A stretch of 64,000 nucleotides of DNA from Schistosoma mansoni (GCF_000237925.1 NC_031495.1:53730108-53794107); one strand, 5' to 3'; positions 37,666-49,919 are shown, counted from the stretch's first letter. The notes: generated by a model from the letters alone, not told the origin. Numbers and translations are program-made.

Positions 37666-38629
37666 CTTCAAACAAAATTAATTGCTTAAATCCAATTACA
37701 TGAACCTACCTTTAATAAACGATTAGTATGCATGTTAACGACTTCTGATGCTATCGAGCAAATCATTACATTCAACTTGTATTTTAGAATACTGGATGTG
37801 TCATAAAAAGGAGAATCAAGTTTATAACGTTACTTCACTCCAAAATAATTAGCACGTAACAGTTGATTTAGGTATTAAAATAGTATCATATTGAAAAACG
37901 TGTCACCATATTCGATATATGAGGACTGAGCAACACACATTTATATAGGCGTTATGTTACAAGCCAGCTTCGTATAAGAAATGTGGGGCGATGATTGTTA
38001 TATATGTCGCCTTTCAGTAAATACGGAACTGTGGGAATTGATCAAACTAATAGTAGCGATTGGGAAGTAAGACTAGTATCAAATGCATGTGAGCACCTCA
38101 GAACTTTTTATGAATATTGTATCATAACAAATATATCTTAAGAACGAGTATAAAGTAAAGTGACATTTATTTTTATAATTATAACTTTGGGATATAACAA
38201 CAGCATAATAACAGAGTGATAGGTATAATATTGAAATTGTAGAAAAATAAAGCCATATGAATAAACAAAAATGGTGCTTCATTCGTCGGTATTCGACAGC
38301 TGCAATTGGTGGAATCTAATCCGTATATCTCAAGACAACTGAAACATATCATTTGTGTGCGAAAAACTCTTGCATTGGCGCTCTGTATGACAACCTCAGT
38401 GATCAAAGCCTAAAACCTAGACACTACGTAGGGATCCATTCAAAGGGGTTATATCCCGAAAAAGCAATCAAGTATGAACCACCAACAATCAAGAGAGTTT
38501 ATCGAACTGGCCGAACAAGTGGTAGTGTAGTGAACAAGAACACAACAAGGGAAAACCAAATATATTTTAATACGTTACAGAATATCTTGTTAAAATCTGA
38601 GAACCATACAGTAATACTTCATTTGTAAA

Positions 38630-38900
38630 ATATCTATTTAGTTGTCTCAAACTTTGTTGTTCCTTCGTTTCCATACCAATCACTGACTGTTCTCGTTGTC
38701 TTCTCTTCGATTTTTTCAACCTTCTGCTGCCAGGCATCTCACTTTCGATTGGTGATGCATACTACTTACATCCTGCAGAAGTCAGTTGCACACACCAAAG
38801 TAGTTATAGTGGCTTAGTAGCCTCGTAGATAACACTCGAATATTTAAAGCAGTGAGAACACGGTTTAAGGCTCAATGAGAAAATCATAACTGGTACACAA
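38630..38900 (+). repeat. Dispersed repeat family R1, copy 3
   Basis: Best preserved of the three copies: gtctcaaactttgttgttcc, cgtttccataccaatcactg, ttcaaccttctgctgccagg, catcctgcagaagtcagttg. Just upstream, the frame at 38353-38628 (YDNLSDQSLKPRHYVGIHSK) might belong to the same larger element. Confidence 0.65.
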
Positions 38901-39329
38901 TAACAACTATGTAGAAATTTACTTATGTGCTAGTGATGATAATGTATAGAAATTTTAAGACTGAAACTTATTTTCCCATAACTTCGATACAATTGTCGAG
39001 AATCGCTCACCATTATTCATATACTGTTACCTGACAAGGAGAATATTGGAAGATCTATGATCACTAATCTTTGTAAATGTATGGTAAATCACTCATTCAA
39101 AATATTCTCTGATTCTATCGGAAAAATGACAACAAGGATTAAACATCAAATAACACATACTTTCTCCAGTCTGTAAGTATATATTCCAATCAGTGAACGA
39201 ATAAAAAAAGCGCCAGCGAGACACTTTGGGAAATACACTAAGTAACATAAGTTGGATATATTACCACTCAAAACTTTTGTGTAGATGGATATAGAGAAGT
39301 ACATATACAATCGATGTCATGTATGTCAG

Positions 39330-39605
39330 GTCCTTCTTAGTGCAGATCGAATCCTAACGACCGAATTGCAATGTGGTCACTAGTCTAGGTGACTCGACAT
39401 TGCGTGCACTATGTTGAGATAAGATGGTGGTTGGAGGTAGTCAACAGGAAACCTTGGACCTAATTTTCGTGCTACTTGGTACTCGTCAGCAAGGTGTACC
39501 TGAAATCTTGGGGAAACTAGTGCTCCCTGACGTATTCGATCCCGTGTCACCCAGCCACACAATCAGAGACGTTAACACTGAGCTATACGGACCACGGCTA
39601 ACCTC
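39330..39605 (-). mobile_element. Sm-alpha-like tRNA-derived SINE with hammerhead
   Basis: Minus strand: tRNA-like head with A box TATAGCTCAGTGTTAA (39572-39586) and a B-box-like GGATCGAATAC (39532-39542), then the hammerhead at 39445-39502 and a 3' part ending near 39330. The ribozyme arms (CAGGTAC..., TTTCCTGTTGACTACC) correspond in position to those of the Schistosoma Sm-alpha repeat. Distinct from the family at 36134-36358. Confidence 0.82.
39445..39502 (-). ncRNA. Hammerhead ribozyme, Sm-alpha type
   Basis: Minus strand: CAGG-UAC-ACCUUG pairs with CAAGGU-UU-CCUG to form a stem I with an internal loop, the arrangement used for tertiary contacts in the schistosome ribozyme. The core CTGACGA and GAAA are perfect. 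Stem II is GTAC/CAAGTA/GCAC with one A-C mismatch. The cleavage triplet GTC is present. Stem III (ATTAGGT) pairs poorly. Probably weak or inactive, but clearly a hammerhead. Confidence 0.85.
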
Positions 39606-40618
39606 CTGTACATGCAAACATTGGGAATAAATAGTTATTAAGAAAATTTTGTGTACACAACCAAAGCGTCTGATATTTCAGTTATTTGCTACAATTTTAT
39701 TCTATTCCACTCTTTACTCTTAAGAAATTGTCGTTCACTTCAGATCAAGTAACGAGCCTATTGACTAATCAGCTAACACAACGAAATACTGGACTTCATA
39801 TAGTCTTCCATTTGAATACTTTTCATTTCCAATCTCCTTAGAGCTGTGATCACTTCTCTACATTTCTAACACGTTACCGTTAGTTCTATTTTAAAGTAAA
39901 AATTTTCCAGATGAAAGAAATATATTTATTTAAAACAGCGTGAATCGAGTTTGCATTTCCCTGTAGGCATCAACAATAGTATGTACATAGATCTAACTGA
40001 TAAGTCTTAAATATAAAGAAACGCATATTCTTCTTTCCAATGGTAGACGCAATTCAAAAATATTCTAGTTAATGTTTAAGAAAACCCGATTACATTGAAA
40101 TACAGGTACATAAATCAAGAATATTCTCTTAAATATGTTCTCACCCAATTTCAAGGTACTAAGTTCAAACCATTTATTAACAGGTATGTAAAAGAAAAAC
40201 TTGTACAGGTTGATCCTTTATACTTCGAGTAATATTAAATGTGAATATAAAAAGATTATGAATGATCGAAGGATTCCCCAAAGGAATTCATAAAATAAGT
40301 TAAGGTACATTTTATTTATAATATTTACAGAAGTAACTCACTCTTATAAATGCACCAAAAGGATGATGAAGGTGAATTTAATCACAGATAAAATTGATTT
40401 GATCAAATTGCTAAAACCAAGATCATTTCACACGTAGAGTATACAGACCAAACCATACTAGTTTAAAGAAGTCAAACAATTACTACTACTTTCTAAGATA
40501 ATTTTTACTATTAAGTACTTTTACATACTGACATCTGATTAGTACTTTATAAGATGGATATGAATAAAAGTTAGACAAATGTACTACGTAATTTATTGGT
40601 TATCGACTAAAAGATGTG

Positions 40619-41179
40619 TCAGACATCATTCGAATCCATACAGTTAGTGTCGTCCAATAAAACAGATCCATCTTCTAAGGTTATTTTACATATGGGGACT
40701 TCCATTGCTGGGGGCGAGTCATGAGCTTTTACATTTATACATAAGCGAAAATCAGCACATAATAAAATACCATGGATAAAGCATAAAAATGCTATCATAC
40801 TGTTAATAATACCCATAATTAACATGCTTGATTTAGGTAGAGATCCATCCACATACTGTTGTATAGTTGTGCATGCGATTGCAGTTGTTACTATTAGTGG
40901 AAATATGCAACTAACAACACTGGCTGTATCCCATTCATCTGAGTTCGCTAATCCAGCAGTCAAGGTTGCACCAGCCGTTAAAATTAATAAAAACGCAGCA
41001 ATATAAGCGAACGGGATTAAAACTGAAGGCCAAGAAAGATCTGATTCTGCAGAAACACAATATGAAAATACTGTTTGGATAATAATCAAAATGAGGCTCG
41101 CACACATTAGCACACAAAAGGCTACTATATGATACATTGCAGCACTGATTACTTCATATCTCTTTTGACAGAGCTCCAT
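40619..41179 (-). CDS. Four-pass membrane protein, paralogue B
   Basis: A 186-residue protein in one exon, paralogous to 33330-33782 and facing it (tail to tail, about 6.8 kb apart). Four spans at about 14-40, 50-75, 87-109 and 118-143. Shared blocks are QTVFSYC, WPSVLIPFAYI, LTAGATLTAGLANS, TTAIACTTIQQYVDG and LIMGIIN. It has an extra soluble C-terminal tail of about 40 residues (PAMEVPICKITLEDGSVLLD), absent from paralogue A. No family recognised; the role is unknown, probably in a membrane. Confidence 0.8.
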   Translation of the reverse strand: MELCQKRYEVISAAMYHIVAFCVLMCASLILIIIQTVFSYCVSAESDLSWPSVLIPFAYIAAFLLILTAGATLTAGLANSDEWDTASVVSCIFPLIVTTAIACTTIQQYVDGSLPKSSMLIMGIINSMIAFLCFIHGILLCADFRLCINVKAHDSPPAMEVPICKITLEDGSVLLDDTNCMDSNDV

Positions 41180-41815
41180 ACTTGGTGAAAATATTTGCAG
41201 AGTTCACAATATTTCCTCCCGAAGGAATCGGTGATTAAAAGGTATGCGAAACGAATGTACTAAGTTCTGGAGAATTAACTGGCAAATACTGTCACAATTC
41301 GAATGGATGATATAAAATTCCAATATTTTACATTTGTTTAAGATTCTAACGCAATTTTAATGTGTCGGTGAGGTGTCTTTTTAAAAACGTTTTGCAACCG
41401 TCAAAAGGTATGTGTAATGAGAACTGGGTCCTGATTGGTCGCAATAGCAGTTTTGTTTCACTTCAAATATCTCTATACAAATCAAACACCTGTTTGTAAG
41501 CATGTCTTATTGATGTTTAAATACTAGTTTTTAGTTTAGCGAATGGACGTTTCTCAAATTTACTTAGGTACGTATTTGTTGATGTGTAGTCTTTATTACA
41601 CAGTATGGCTAGAAATGTAATGAGTCAGAAAAGATGTAATGATTGTGCGTAGGTGTAAAAGCAAGAAATTGACTCCTATCTGCAATGTTTTTAATTTCTT
41701 ATATGACCATGTGACTTCTTTCTCTAAGAATGAGTCAAGAGTTATGATCGACAAAATCAAAGCTCAATAACAAAAATGGTAATTGGGCTTTAGAATGCTG
41801 TCACTTTTTACTTAA
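41180..41815. other. Intergenic, 5' of paralogue B; nothing recognised
   Basis: Presumed promoter/5' region of paralogue B, AT-rich. No clear motif. Confidence 0.4.
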
Positions 41816-42697
41816 GCCTGTTACTCCCAATGGAGCAAAGGCTGCCGGCCAGCATTCTCCAGCCCACTCTGTCCTAGGCCTTCCTTCATAGTTCTATCCA
41901 ACTTCTGTTCATTCTTCTCATGTCTGTCTCTATTTCTCGGAGTAATGTGTTCTTCGGTCTTCCTCTTTTCCTTTGGCCTTGAGGATTCCATGTGAGAGAT
42001 TGTCTTGTGACGCAGTTGGGTGCTTTCCTCAATGTGTGTCCTATCCACTTCCTCATTTCTTCCTCCATTTAAATCTGGTCTGTTCTCTCACACACTCGGT
42101 TGTTGCTGATAGTGTCTCGCCAAGTATTTTGCGTAGACGACTGTTAATAAACACCTGTATCTTCTGGATGATGGCTTTCGTAGTTCTCCAAGTTCCTGCC
42201 CCATACAGTAGAACTGTCTCGATACTTGTATTAAAAATTCTGACTTTGGTGTTGGTTGACAATTGTTTTGAGTTCCAGATGTTCTTTAATTGTAGATATG
42301 CTGCTCTTGCTTTGTCGATCCGCGTCTTTATATCTGCATCAGATCCACCGTGTTCATCAACGATGCTGCCCAGATATGTAGAGGTTTTTACATCTTCCAA
42401 GGCCTCTCCGTCAAGTGTAATTCGATTGTTGCACGCTATGCTGTATCGGAGAACTTTGATTTTCACTTTGTGTATGTTGAGACTTACTACTGCTGAGGCT
42501 GCTGCTACACTGGTTGTCTTCTGCATTTGTTGTTGCGTGTGCAATATGAGAGCCAGATCATCTGCTGAGTCTAGGTCGATCAGCTGCATCCTAGCTGTAC
42601 ATTGTATCCCATGACTCCCTCCAGATATTGACGTCATCATGATCCAGTCGATCATCATGAGAAAGGGTGAGAGTAAGCAACCTTGTCTATCAAACAA
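41815..42697 (-). mobile_element. RTE LINE, 5'-truncated 3' half
   Basis: A 214-residue frame (42697-42053) starts inside RT motif B (RQGCLLSPF), has SADDLALILHTQQQMQ where the FADD motif C belongs, [29 protein letters not shown] and VLLYGAGTWRTT. A second frame (42068-41821) continues with [20 protein letters not shown] and ends at the GGTAACAGG-type 3' end. A different subfamily from 55976-59178. One frame change separates the two parts. Confidence 0.9.
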
Positions 42698-42699
42698 TT

Positions 42700-44330
42700 T
42701 CGTGATCAGTAATGATTTCTGTTACCCAAAACATGAGTTGCAGTTCGTATATAAAATAACTCATTCCTGTTTATGTAAAATGCTGTTTCGACCAATACGT
42801 ATCAAATAAGAATTTATCCAGATCTGTTTTACTATGCCAACAGTCACTTCTTGAAGAAACTAGACAGTAGTGTTTTAAATCATTTACTTGGAGAAAGAAC
42901 CCACCAAAAAAAACAAGAGCAAAATCCAATCTCAGTACGTTACACAACAAAAGGAGAGTAAAAAGAAAAGCGGGCAAAACTACAGTGATATCATTAATGA
43001 AGATCCAAAATAAGAAGGGAAATATTTGAGTAAGAATCGGGAAAAAAACTGTTCACAACCAAATATATGGAGGTATACTTGACAGCTTTGAAACCCTCTA
43101 TTTTAGTTGTTCAGCGAATTCAAGGCAGAACATATGTACGCACTCAAACTGTTTCTTAGTGTTACTTTTGTCCGATTGCTTTAAGGAATCGCATGACCTC
43201 TCAAACCAGTTTATTATATTGATCATGAGCAATACACCTATTAAGATTAGCCATTTGAAATGTGGTCATCATTTGAGTAAGGTTATTCCACCAATCCTTC
43301 TCTAAATGAAGAAGTAACTATACATAATGTGGACAGAAGTCCTGGATCTATCTCGACGTGTAGTTTGGAAGTAAGCTAAGAAGACCAGCAGATGAAACCA
43401 CTGACTTAGAATAAGCCATGCAAGTCGGTGCAAACTACCAAGCTGAAGTTTGAAAAATTATTGTAACCAGTGGCTGAAGACGTTGAGTGATAAGGCTAGA
43501 AATCGATCTCAATAGAACAGATGCATTTACTCCTTATTAATCCTTGGATTATGTTTGGAATTACCGCATACTTTCTATCCTACAGATCTTTTTTTTCTCT
43601 CAGACCACATAGTGTATCCATAATTGCTGCTATGGCTATTCATAGTGTTACTATTTCTGCTACTGTGGCAATCTTGATATTTTCATATCACTATGGGGAA
43701 ATGGTATAACAACTTGTGGCCATGTATATAGGTTGGATATGATTTACTGAGTCTTGTGTGCATATCCAGTAGAACTGAAGTTCATTCTGCTCCATATAAA
43801 TTCCCTTTTTCATCCACGAAAACGTGTTTCCGTCACCAACCTTTCCAACTAGTTTTGCTTTTTATATTTGAGGTCAGAGGATTGTAGGTTTCGGTGCGGC
43901 AAATGAACAGAACTGTGAACTAGGACTTAAATTTTCGGAACCTACATCGAGGCATCTAACGACCCCACTCACCTAAACACGAGCCTTTTGTAACTAACGG
44001 AGGTATGGTAGAGTTCGAAAGCAGAAAAGGGGATGCATAAACCGCATCTCAACAGCTTAATTACTTGATCACAGAACGTTGTCGGAGTAGTGAGTATAGC
44101 TTCTGTTTATGGACACAATGAAATAAAAAAATGGATCACGGTAACTTGTATAAAATACCTTTAAAAGTGATTGAGTTAAGCGGTACTTATTAGGGTTGTC
44201 TATTTTATCTAATTTGATATAACTGTATTATAGACATATGCCTAGAGGGGAAAGGATTTCGTCCCACTTTTTATAAGCATGCTTGTTAAAGGACTTGTTA
44301 TAGGATGCTAACATAAAAAAATCATTCCAG
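42700..44330. other. No gene seen
   Basis: AT-rich sequence without supported genes. A hydrophobic frame at 43521-43709 has no splice or homology support. Confidence 0.45.
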
Positions 44331-46645
44331 TCAGTCAGTCAGTCAGCGACAACGTAGGACCAGGCACATATATGCATCGGTCCAAGTTGCCATACCTCGT
44401 TAGCACAACAAGATCAACACCGGATTCATAGAAGTAATTAATTTAGTGGTGGTAGTATATAAAGAAAGATTGTATATAAGGATATAGTATAGGAAGGAAG
44501 AACGTTATGAAGCAATTTTAATCTCAAGGTTTAAGGGAAGATAAAGAGTGTATACACCTACGCCATTGTGATCGATTCTGAGCCATGTCACCCACAGTCT
44601 CCAACCATTGGTTACGATAGTTACGCGGGCCGCAACCAGGTAGTCTGCATCTGCCAACATGGCTCAGACTAGAAGTTAGTGACTTCAAGCAATGATGCCA
44701 TGTTTTGGTTTGGCCGCCCCTAACTCTCTTCCAACCATCCCCTACACTGGTCAGCATTGCGCGTCGTGGTAATCGGTGTTCAGGCATACGTAACAAGTGG
44801 CCCAACCATCTCAGTCGATGAAGATTCATCACCTCATCAACTGATTAACCATCATTCCCTAATACCCTGCGTCTAACCTCACTATTACTTACCCGGTGAT
44901 CCCAGCAGATGCGAGCAATATTTCTAAGGCATCTGTGGTCAAATACTAGTAACCTACGAGTATCTTCTACTCTTAATGGCCATGTTTCGCAGCCGTAAAG
45001 TAGAACAGAACGAACTGCTGCGCAGTATACTCGTCCCTTAATTGATAGACGGATATCTCGTCTTCGCCATAGGTGACGTAAGTTAGCAAAAGCCAAACGA
45101 GCTTTTTGAATCCGTGCAGAGATTTCGTCAGACACCAACCCATTAGGGCTGATCAGACTTCCAAGATAAGTGAAGTTGTCCACGCGTTCGACTACTTCAC
45201 TCCCTATCCTTAGTTCAGGTGTTGACGCAGACCAGTCCTGGAGTAACAATTTACATTTGGATGGGGAGAAACGCATCCCAAACATCCTGGCATTATTACT
45301 CAGTTCTAACAGAAGACTCTGCATTTTGCCAGCGTCTTCACCAAACAGGACTATGTCATCTGCGTATTCTAAGTCGATAAGTGAACCTCCTGGTAGAAGA
45401 TCGATTCCTGAAAATTCAGTCGACGAGAGTGTTATTTCCAGCAATAGGTCTATAATGAAGTTAAACAAAAATGGGGATAGTGGACAGCCTTGACGGACAC
45501 CACTTGAGGTTGTAAAATCAAATGACAGTTCGCCATAAGCTCTCACTCGACTGGTAGTGTTCGAGTAAAGAGCCTTAACAAGGTTTATGTACTTCTCAGG
45601 TACACCTTTCAATGACAGACACTGCCACAGAACCTCTCGGTCTACAGAGTCAAATGCAGCTTTCAAGTCAAGAAAAACTATCATTGTCGGACGCCGACAA
45701 GTATGTCTGTGCTCTAAAACTTGACGAATGGTGGATATGTGGTCGATACAGCCACGACCAGGTCTGAAGCCAGCCTGATTTTCTTGTGTTTGCAGTTCAC
45801 GAGTCTTAGGCGCCCGATAATTATTGAGGCTAGTATTTTAGATGCTATGTTAGTCAGACTAATCCCTCTATGGTTATCACAGGATGATTTTGGCCCCTTC
45901 TTATATATTGGGACAATCAGAGATTATGACCAGTCAGATGGGATTACGTCCGTCTCCCAGATTTTAGCCAGAATATTAGTCAACCTAATCGCTAAAATTG
46001 GACCACCATATTTAAAGACCTCTGGAGCCAATCCATCTGGACCAGCTGCTCTTCCTCGTTTCAGATTAGTTATAGCCTTTTGAACTTCAAGTAGGGTCGG
46101 AGGGCCTACTTCAATGTTCCATTCAGGTTTTCTGGGAATAGTGGGTAGTTGTGCAGTAGCTGAAGGCTAGCTAAACTGCTCCTTAAAGTATTCCGCCCAT
46201 CGTTCTAAACGTTTGGGTTGAGAGCAGATAAGGGTTCCGTCTTTTTCCGAGATTGTCTCACTTACACTTGACTTCTTAATTCCGGTTTCTTTTATTAGTC
46301 TGAATAGTTGTCTGGTGTTGCCTACAGCCGCTGCCTTTTCCATCTCTTTTGCTTTCGTTGCCCACCACTGCTCACGATCGTTCCTTAGACTTTTAGTTAA
46401 CCTAGATTTAATCTGTTTACGCTCTTCGTCGTGTTCAGAGCCTGATGGGATGAGTTTACGCGAATCCATCAGTGAAATAGACTTAGAAGAAACCTACTGG
46501 TTTTTTGGAGCCCTATGGTTTAAATAACTAATAGATGTTACTGCTGTTTCCACAGCTGTTCGTATGTCTTTCCAAGCAGCATCTGGGTCAGTCTCGTCTA
46601 AAAAATCATTTGAACATAGTTCATTTAGATACGAAGTTCGAATCA
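44331..46645 (-). mobile_element. RTE-like LINE, 5'-truncated, RT to 3' tail
   Basis: Minus strand order: DPDAAWKDIRTAVETAV (about 46590), MDSRKLIPSGSEHDEE and LFRLIKET (46469-46167), RGRAAGPDGLAPEVF (about 46045), HRGISLTNIASKIL, then a 279-residue frame (45684-44845) with motif A FLDLKAAFDSVDRE, motif B SGVRQGCPLSPFLFNF and motif C YADDIVLF. The end reads NLHRLRWLGHLLRMPEHRLP and HVGRCRLPGCGPRNYRNQWL. The 3' tail is a (CTGA)n microsatellite at 44331-44349. About four or five stops or frame changes (near 46485, 46167, 45930, 45805 and 44845). Clade placement as RTE is by resemblance. Confidence 0.88.
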
Positions 46646-46649
46646 CTTA

Positions 46650-47167
46650 TCCTGTTTTAAAAACATGTATTTTACCGAATATTTCTTAATCATAGAGTGG
46701 GTCAGTCGTATTCAACATAAACCCGGCACAAATGTAGAACGGGTTGTTGTCAAGGTACATTAGGAAAGAGAGATAAAATTACCAGGATGAGTACCACATT
46801 AGTGGAAGCAGTTGTTGTGGCAGGAATAATAACAAATATTGGGCACAGAAAATATGAATAAAAAGGGAAGAATCGGCTGAGCAAATAACAAAGCGAGGAT
46901 TTTGCGCCAAAAGGCAGTATATATTGGAAGCATTGTAATAAAGAACCAAATAAATTGAGAGGGAAATAAAGTGGAGACGTTAAACATCAAGATGAACCCA
47001 AAAAGTCAGATGAATAGGTAAAGAACGTTTTAAAAAACTGTACAATTACTGATAAATAGAACTTCTGTTTTATAGTATTGTAACCTGTTTGAATTAAAGA
47101 AATGTAGGTAACAAAGACTTCTTATTTTGATGTGAGGAATACATATAGCAGAAACAAAAAAAGTTAA
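46650..47167. other. No gene seen
   Basis: Between the LINE 5' truncation and the C1orf50-like stop codon; no coding signal apart from a presumed 3' UTR. Confidence 0.4.
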
Positions 47168-47739
47168 CTATGTCATGTGTTTTACATCTAGCATTATCTG
47201 GTTTTTATCCATAATTTGGAGTGCTGCTGTGAGATTAGATTCGTAGTTATCAAGATCGTCTTCAGAAATCCAAGACATATCAGAGAGAAGTTTATAAGCT
47301 CCAATATATTTATGTGGACAGCCATCCCACTCCTAGAAATTCATTGGTTAGCACATATACAGGCTTACTTACCGTGGGTGAAAGTAGACTAAAATACTGG
47401 CTAGCGTCTGGCTTTTCATACACGTAATAAACATTTCCGGGTTTTTTTACGAAATTACAGGGAAGATTATGTAACAAAGTATCTCTATGGGCGTTTTGTA
47501 TGATAGCCTTTGCCTGAGACTAAAGAAACGCAAAATCAGATATCTGCTAGGTTATAACTTACCTTTAAATGTTGCATCTGTTCAACAATTAATCGGAGTT
47601 GAGAACATGCATTTGCACTAACAAAACTATTGGCACTTTCAACGTAGTGTGCTAATTCAACTAAATTATTAGGATCCATTAATTTTCTAGCGTCATCTCT
47701 GATGCATAAAGATGATGGTGAATTATCGGTGCGATTCAT
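47168..47739 (-). CDS. C1orf50: C1orf50 orthologue (DUF2452 family)
   Basis: Exons 47739-47563, 47519-47373 and 47332-47168 join in phase 0 at GT-AG sites (introns 43 and 40 nt) to give 162 residues. The conserved order matches the human protein: NNLVELAHYVESANSFVSAN, LRLIVEQMQHLKSQAKAII, NAHRDTLLHNLPCNFVKKPG, VYYVYEKPDASQYFSLLSP, EWDGCPHKYIGAYKLLSDMS and a poorly conserved C-terminus. The human protein is longer at both ends. A soluble protein of unknown molecular function; no catalytic motif is evident. Complete, with no sign of damage. Confidence 0.92.
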
Positions 47740-48067
47740 TTTGAATAGTTCATTAAATGATACAATCAGATGATTAGGAATATAGTGAAATAACTAGGTT
47801 CCATGTATCTAGATAGCTGTATTCTTAAAAATCATTTGAGATATCTTAACACTTTCAAGAAGTCTAGGATCGAAAAACAGTAGAATAAAAAAAAGAGTCA
47901 AATTAGAACTTATTTCTCTATTTTTTAACGGTGGCGAAATCATAGTACAGGTTTGCAATATATTTCTATTCTTTCATTTTGCACAGGTATAGAACTTCAT
48001 CTTTGACACTGAATGGAATAAAGCACGGACAATCAACCACTAAGACGTTGAAATACAATGAGAAATT

Positions 48068-48458
48068 AGTCAGTCAGCGACAACGTAGGACCAGGCACAC
48101 ATATGCATCGGTCCAAGTTGCCATACCTCGTTAGCACAACAAGATCAACACCGGATTCATAGAAGTAATTAATTTAGTGGTGGTAGTATATAAAGAAAGA
48201 TTGTATATAAGGATATAGTATAGGAAGGAAGAACGTTATGAAGCAATTTTAATCTCAAGGTTTAAGGGAAGATAAAGAGTGTATACACCTACGCCATTGT
48301 GATCGATTCTGAGCCATGTCACCCACAGTCTCCAACCATTGGTTACGATAGTTACGCGGGCCGCAACCAGGTAGTCTGCATCTGCCAACATGGCTCAGAC
48401 TAGAAGTTAGTGACTTCAAGCAATGATGCCACGTTTTGGTTTGGCCGCCCCTAACTAG
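48068..48458 (-). mobile_element. 3' fragment of the same LINE as 44331-46645
   Basis: Almost identical to 44336-44727 (only a few substitutions seen). It ends in the same shortened gtcagtcag tail and is 5'-truncated at 48458 inside the RGGQTKTWHHCLKSL tract. A recent, severely truncated insertion of the same family. Confidence 0.92.
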
Positions 48459-48949
48459 TGAGATATTAGAGTGATAAATGATTCCAGGTGTAAGGTAAAA
48501 CATCTGAGTTTAAATTTAGTGATAACGATACGAAAATGGACTACCAAAATGTCCTCCTCTTAAAAATGTTATGGATATTCAGTGTTTGACAACGCAGTCA
48601 TCCGCAACACTGTTTTATTCGAGAATCTCAAACTCAGCTCAACCAAAGGACAGGAATGAGGGAGTTCGAAGACATATTTGGAAGATAGTTTATATGTTGA
48701 GAGGTTTGTAAGCTAAGCTGACCAGTTGTTGTGAAGGATGCGTAGAAAGACCTACCTAATAGTAGTCTGGCACGCATGCTTGACCAAGAGCTTTCAGCTG
48801 TGGCGTTCAGTAAACCTAGTAAAGACGTACAAGAATATTTATTTTAGGGGTTTATTTACCGCTGCACTGGTCACAAATAAATGCAGAATGCTAACGGTGA
48901 TTAATAGTGATACTCTGTAGTGTTTAGTACTATGTTAAGCTTACATTGA

Positions 48950-49335
48950 TTGCCCTAGGTTTTAAACAGACCAATCAATTTATTCCTCTTGAGTCCCTCT
49001 TTGACCTTGTCAATTATTCGCTTCTGAGCTTGACACAGGCAAATCCACGGGACCTGATGAAATGTATACTAGGTTACTCGAGAAACTTGCAAATTTCGTC
49101 GCTGATCCGTCGAGCATGTTTTAATCTATCTGTATCCCAGGATCGATTACCAAAAGACAGAGGACGCCATAGTCAGTCCTGTCTTCGAAACAGGTAATGA
49201 ACATAAGACCGAGAACTATCGACCCGTTAACCTTGCAGGCATTGCTCTTAAAATTTTTGAAAAGATTATTCAGAAGGAGCTGTTTAATTATCTTGACGAA
49301 AACCTGGTTCTTTCTAAAAAGCAACATGGTTTTAG
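48950..49335 (+). mobile_element. CR1-like LINE, N-terminal RT fragment
   Basis: Readable in two to three frames: KSTGPDEMYTRLLEKLANFV, FNLSVSQDRLPKD, ENYRPVNLAGIALKIFEKII and LFNYLDENLVLSKKQHGFRS. This is the RT region before motif A. It breaks off at HGFRS and is followed by a foreign 5' UTR-like segment. Confidence 0.85.
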
Positions 49336-49349
49336 ATCATTATACATTT

Positions 49350-49636
49350 AATTTAACGCGCGCTATTCGAACGGGAAGTTTAGTCCTAACGTGATTTACA
49401 TTTCTCAAACTTTTGCTGTGTTCTTACGCAACAAAAGTATCATATCCAATCCAAAGAATCTATTCTGAGCTATACGTTCGGTAGATTACTTCTTTTTTGT
49501 GTTTCACTCAACTTAATAGTTAACTGTGGTTTTGCCTCAGCTCACTATCGGTTTTTTTATAGTTTTCACGTAAAGGCTAGCTTTAGCTTATCGTTATCTG
49601 TTTTTATACATTTTTGCCAGTTTTTGTTCACTGTTT
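49350..49636 (+). mobile_element. CR1-like LINE 5' UTR segment
   Basis: Similar throughout to 2466-2770, the 5' end of the old CR1 element: gcgcgctattcgaacgg, gaagtttagtcctaacgtg, catttctcaaacttttgct, ttcttacgcaacaaaagta, then cacgtaaaggctag. It abuts the RT fragment on the left and the gap on the right, so it is either a nested 5' end or a misassembly. Confidence 0.8.
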
Positions 49637-49836
49637 NNNNNNNNNNNNNNNNNNNNNNNNNNNNNNNNNNNNNNNNNNNNNNNNNNNNNNNNNNNNNNNN
49701 NNNNNNNNNNNNNNNNNNNNNNNNNNNNNNNNNNNNNNNNNNNNNNNNNNNNNNNNNNNNNNNNNNNNNNNNNNNNNNNNNNNNNNNNNNNNNNNNNNNN
49801 NNNNNNNNNNNNNNNNNNNNNNNNNNNNNNNNNNNN
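49637..49836. other. Assembly gap (200 N)
   Basis: Exactly 200 undetermined bases, probably a fixed-size placeholder. It lies inside CR1 repeats. Confidence 0.99.
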
Positions 49837-49919
49837 AAGTAATAAATGACGCATGAACTGAGAAGTAGTAAAATAGCCTATGAAATGTGTAGGGAAGAAA
49901 TGTGTCCCTCTAATTATAA

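Noticed and set aside
38353-38628. 91-residue ORF as a gene
   Set aside because: No splice sites or homologue; directly upstream of repeat R1 and likely part of that repeat.
43521-43709. Hydrophobic 62-residue ORF
   Set aside because: Short, AT-rich, with no splice context and no paralogue; consistent with chance.
44524-46469. Endonuclease/RT-like ORFs as host genes
   Set aside because: They are parts of a single 5'-truncated LINE with a microsatellite tail and several disruptions.
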